A DNA stretch of 7,917 bases from Hyphomicrobiales bacterium (GTDB lineage: Bacteria; Pseudomonadota; Alphaproteobacteria; Rhizobiales; Xanthobacteraceae): assembly GCA_017304505.1 (NCBI GenBank), contig JAFKKQ010000386.1:1-7917 (forward strand), in the 5' to 3' direction. Below, piece by piece: positions 6,151 through 7,917 of this stretch. Below the pieces are notes generated by a model. That model had not been told where the DNA came from and searched no databases. It saw nothing but the letters and a program-made list of their open reading frames with translations. The translations under genes and the position numbers were made by a program. Positions within the stretch are counted from its first letter, which is position 1, and each line of letters starts with the position of its first letter.

Positions 6151-6858
6151 CTATAAATGTCCGGCGGCAACGCCCAAAACTTCGAGGACGCCGCGGCCGA
6201 TCAGACGCAAATCATTGAAGAGTGTCGCGAGTTGCCAGACCCCGAGAAACATAAGCGCGTAAAAAAGTCCGCGATAGGCGATCACACCACGCCAGACGGC
6301 GTCTGAAATGTACAATCGCTGTGCGGCAATCATTGAGAGCACGCCGACGAGAATGCCGCCCAGGATGTCTGACGGGTAATGATAGGCAAGATACAACTTG
6401 GTGGCGACGGAGGTCGTCACCACAATGAACGCGGCCAGCAGCCCAAACAGCCGGCTGTCCATGAGGATGGCCGTTGCCAGCGCGGTCGCGAGCGCCGTGG
6501 TGTCGCTTGGAAACGAATTGGCGTCGAACAGCAGTTCCGTATGCAAACCGGTCGGCAGCATCAGGTGAAGCGACGGCTCAAACATGGGCCTGACGCGCGC
6601 GGGCAGCAATTCCTGCATGGCCCGGCTGACTGCGATGGCAATCGCCACGCCGAGCAGCGCCCTCAGCACGAAGCGGCGGTCATGCGCCCAATCCTCGCGA
6701 CGAAACCAGACGTAATAAAAATAGGAAGCGAACAATCCGGTCTTGAGAAGACTGAGGTCGTTGATCTTCATCATCGTCTTGTCGAGCAACGCGCTGTGCC
6801 CAACAAAACCGTTGATGTACAAGAGGCTGGAGATATCGAGCGACGCAACGTCGTGCAT
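6151..6858 (-). CDS. PAP2-family membrane phosphatase with altered signature
   Basis: A 235-residue integral membrane protein with about five or six hydrophobic segments (near 36-52, 64-80, 121-148, 164-181 and 193-216). It is placed in the PAP2 superfamily by LPARVRP (85-91), NSFPSD (114-119) and TKLYLAYHYPSDILGG (153-168). The C3 histidine (H160, the phosphate-accepting nucleophile in the family) and its aspartate (D164) are present. Three other signature residues differ: E83 where KxxxxxxRP has lysine, T120 or T121 where PSGH/PSDH has histidine, and K154 where SRx5Hx3D has arginine. Relatives dephosphorylate lipid or undecaprenyl phosphates; activity here is uncertain. The ATG at 6858 has GAGG seven bases upstream, but both lie in a hairpin. 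The gene sits between zapA and 6S RNA, where most relatives have no gene, and parts of it look less GC-rich than its neighbours. Confidence 0.8.
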   Translation of the reverse strand: MHDVASLDISSLLYINGFVGHSALLDKTMMKINDLSLLKTGLFASYFYYVWFRREDWAHDRRFVLRALLGVAIAIAVSRAMQELLPARVRPMFEPSLHLMLPTGLHTELLFDANSFPSDTTALATALATAILMDSRLFGLLAAFIVVTTSVATKLYLAYHYPSDILGGILVGVLSMIAAQRLYISDAVWRGVIAYRGLFYALMFLGVWQLATLFNDLRLIGRGVLEVLGVAAGHL

Positions 6859-6871
6859 GAGGAAGCCTCAT
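6856..6871 (-). promoter_or_regulatory. Hairpin over the PAP2 ribosome binding site and start
   Basis: On the minus strand ATGAGG (6871-6866) pairs perfectly with CCTCAT (6862-6857) around a three-base CTT loop. The first arm contains the GAGG Shine-Dalgarno and the second arm runs into the ATG start codon at 6858. The stem would hide both translation signals, so it could lower translation unless opened by upstream ribosomes, a protein or another RNA. The short stem may be only marginally stable. Confidence 0.45.
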
Positions 6872-6923
6872 ACAATTGCATCCGGCAGCGACTCGTTCAG
6901 ATAACCAAGACTAGTGACAGATC

Positions 6924-6935
6924 GGACTTGAGTCC
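6924..6935. repeat. Short palindrome right after zapA
   Basis: GGACT-TG-AGTCC gives a 5-bp stem with a two-base loop, two bases beyond the zapA stop codon on the minus strand. No T-run follows. It could help end or stabilise the zapA message, but may be chance. Confidence 0.3.
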
Positions 6936-6936
6936 C

Positions 6937-7329
6937 TCAGCCCTGTGCAACGTGATCGCCGTTGGGCGGGGTCGGCTGGTTGAGTTTCTTGGCAATACCC
7001 TCGATGCGCTCCGCCGCTGACGTGAAGGCGGCCACCAGCGCCGTTTGCGCCGCCTGCGTGCGCGCGGTGGTGGCGCCGCGGGCATCGTGCAGGCTGGCAA
7101 GGTCGGTCTCGAGCCGCTTCACCGTCCTGCCGGTTTCCGCCAGTTCGTCGGCGATCATCAGCGCCGCCATCACCGTGAGCCGCGCGTCCCCGATCTCGCC
7201 GAATTGTCCGCGCAACGCGGCAATGCGGTCATCGAGTCCCTTCGCCAGCCCGCGAAGATGATCCTCCTGGCCGTCCTCGCACGCCATGCGGAATTGGCGG
7301 CCGTTGATGGTGACGTTCACTGGCGACAC
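6937..7329 (-). CDS. zapA: Cell division protein ZapA
   Basis: A 130-residue cytoplasmic protein that binds FtsZ and bundles protofilaments at the Z ring. The N-terminal globular ZapA domain is clear: PVNVTINGRQFRMACEDGQE (3-22), then LRGLAKGLDDRIAALR (25-40), followed by GDARLTVMAALMIADEL (47-63), the conserved stretch leading into the dimerising helix, and a coiled-coil tail (about 64-117). The start is GTG at 7329, with GAGG five bases upstream; a second GTG at 7320 is possible. Earlier in-frame starts would run through the preceding gene. It lies 25 bases after the DUF4164 gene, so the two are almost certainly co-transcribed, and it is upstream of 6S RNA and fau as in many proteobacteria. 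Confidence 0.92.
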   Translation of the reverse strand: MSPVNVTINGRQFRMACEDGQEDHLRGLAKGLDDRIAALRGQFGEIGDARLTVMAALMIADELAETGRTVKRLETDLASLHDARGATTARTQAAQTALVAAFTSAAERIEGIAKKLNQPTPPNGDHVAQG

Positions 7330-7354
7330 GGCAACCTCGTCGGCTTTTGCGCAA

Positions 7355-7639
7355 TCATGTCCCGTCCCCCGACTCGAGCACGGCCCGGATGTTCTCCATT
7401 GCGGCATCGAGCCGCTTGGCAATGTCGCGGTTCGCAGCCTCGAGGCGACGCGCCTTGCCGATCTGGCTGTCGAGGTCGGCCGCGAGCCTGGAGCGGTCGG
7501 TGTCGAGCGCATGGACCTGCTCGGCCAGCGCCGCGCGGCTGCGATCCATCTCCAGGCGGTTTTCGACCGCGGCGTCGAGCGCATCCAGCGCCTGGGTCAG
7601 GCGACGGGTGGCTTGTTCGATGGCAGTTTGCTCGGTCAT
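7355..7639 (-). CDS. DUF4164 coiled-coil protein, probable ZapA partner
   Basis: A 94-residue protein that is almost entirely one coiled coil (about residues 5-90), with heptad-like spacing of Leu, Ala and Ile and many Arg, Glu and Asp residues (for example LEMDRSRAALAEQVHALDTD). It matches the small alphaproteobacterial DUF4164 family found next to zapA. In Caulobacter a coiled-coil protein encoded in the zapA operon, ZauP, binds ZapA and helps focus the Z ring; this protein is a plausible equivalent by size, fold and position, though orthology is inferred. The ATG at 7639 is preceded by AAGG seven bases upstream. It is the first gene of the leftward run and is divergent from the gene starting at 7894. 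Confidence 0.82.
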   Translation of the reverse strand: MTEQTAIEQATRRLTQALDALDAAVENRLEMDRSRAALAEQVHALDTDRSRLAADLDSQIGKARRLEAANRDIAKRLDAAMENIRAVLESGDGT

Positions 7640-7721
7640 GACTCAACCTTCATGGTGCGGCGGAAAGGGCGCAAACACAATGAAAATGGCTGAATCCGCA
7701 ACAAATTAGGCGAAAAACTTT

Positions 7722-7751
7722 ACGTGCTACGCCACGTCGGCGTCAACGCCG
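7722..7751. promoter_or_regulatory. Two adjacent palindromes upstream of the DUF4164-zapA operon
   Basis: ACGTG-CTACGC-CACGT (7722-7737) is directly followed by CGGCGT-CA-ACGCCG (7738-7751), a perfect 6-bp inverted repeat with a two-base centre. They lie in the 254-bp divergent intergenic region, about 85-110 bases before the DUF4164 start, where operators would be expected. A third GGCGTT follows near 7758. The binding protein is unknown. No clear -35/-10 pair could be set for the leftward operon, although the stretch at about 7676-7722 is A+T rich. Confidence 0.45.
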
Positions 7752-7783
7752 CGAACCGGCGTTATCCCTGGGTTTTCGCGCCC

Positions 7784-7824
7784 TGTGCATGGCTTGTTGT
7801 GATGGCTCGCTGTGCATGGCTTGT
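7784..7824. repeat. Three tandem ~14-bp repeats in the divergent intergenic region
   Basis: TGTGCATGGCTTGT (7784-7797), a diverged 13-bp copy TGTGATGGCTCGC (7798-7810) and an identical TGTGCATGGCTTGT (7811-7824) lie head to tail. The outer two extend to a 16-bp exact repeat, CTGTGCATGGCTTGTT, at 7783-7798 and 7810-7825. The array is 70-110 bases upstream of the rightward start at 7894, a suitable place for repeated regulator sites; it could also be a recent local duplication. Confidence 0.85.
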
Positions 7825-7843
7825 TTGCAGCCCGCCGGCCGCG

Positions 7844-7872
7844 TTGGACTCACTGTCACCGCGTGCTAGCTG
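7844..7872 (+). promoter_or_regulatory. Weak candidate promoter of the rightward gene
   Basis: TTGGAC (7844-7849) and TAGCTG (7867-7872) have the 17-base spacing of a sigma-70 type promoter, but the -10 word is a poor match. If used, it would give a leader of only about 15 bases before the ATG at 7894. Confidence 0.2.
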
Positions 7873-7893
7873 ACCGCAACCGGGCAGGCTCAC

Positions 7894-7917
7894 ATGAATG
7901 CACAAGCTTCGACGACC
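7894..7917 (+). CDS. Start of a rightward gene, possibly transketolase; cut by window edge
   Basis: Only eight codons are present, reading MNAQASTT, from an ATG with GCAGG about six bases upstream and no stop. The sequence is too short to identify. In several Rhizobiales that I recall, the gene divergent from the DUF4164-zapA pair is transketolase (tkt), followed by gap and pgk, and a short polar N-terminal extension before the conserved MANAIR-type block is usual there. The product is therefore a guess from gene order. Confidence 0.45.

Noticed and set aside
7330..7584. Longer N-terminus for ZapA
   Set aside because: It would read through most of the DUF4164 gene in another frame as Arg/Ser-rich sequence; the GTG at 7329 has a good GAGG and starts right at the ZapA domain.

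Overview
The window looks like chromosomal DNA of an alphaproteobacterium in the Hyphomicrobiales (Rhizobiales), probably near Bradyrhizobium, Rhodopseudomonas or the Xanthobacteraceae. The evidence is the high G+C with long open antisense frames, a DUF2336 protein and a DUF4164 protein (both largely alphaproteobacterial families), and a 6S RNA whose sequence resembles the Bradyrhizobium type. No transposase, integrase, phage gene, CRISPR array, tRNA or rRNA was seen.

Layout, left to right. A short palindromic repeat (about 1-30) precedes a rightward two-gene unit: an LVIVD-repeat beta-propeller protein (63-1325) and a DMT/EamA transporter (1322-2179), joined by an ATGA stop/start overlap. 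From 2176 to 7639 all other genes run leftward. Read in their own direction these are: a DUF4164 coiled-coil protein (7639-7355), zapA (7329-6937), a PAP2-family membrane protein (6858-6151), 6S RNA (about 6046-5890), fau for 5-formyltetrahydrofolate cyclo-ligase (5797-5210), a TIGR00282/YmdB-type metallophosphoesterase (5208-4387), a DUF2336 protein (4177-3086) and yebC (2922-2176). At 7894 a rightward gene begins and leaves the window after eight codons. By gene order it may be transketolase, but the sequence is too short to prove this.

How the parts fit. The core is the old zapA - 6S RNA - fau neighbourhood also found in E. coli, here with a PAP2 gene between zapA and the 6S RNA. ZapA and the coiled-coil protein form a Z-ring-associated pair. 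6S RNA binds RNA polymerase holoenzyme as growth slows, fau salvages 5-formyl-THF, and YebC acts on translation and/or transcription. fau and the phosphoesterase are one base apart and clearly an operon. The LVIVD/transporter pair converges on yebC so tightly that both stop codons lie in one CTAG.

The window is mostly ordinary housekeeping DNA and I found no clear unknown multi-gene system. The best leads are the PAP2 protein with three altered signature residues, a triple 16-bp tandem repeat in the fau leader, a triple about 14-bp repeat upstream of the gene at 7894, and several palindromes around 6S RNA and the PAP2 start.
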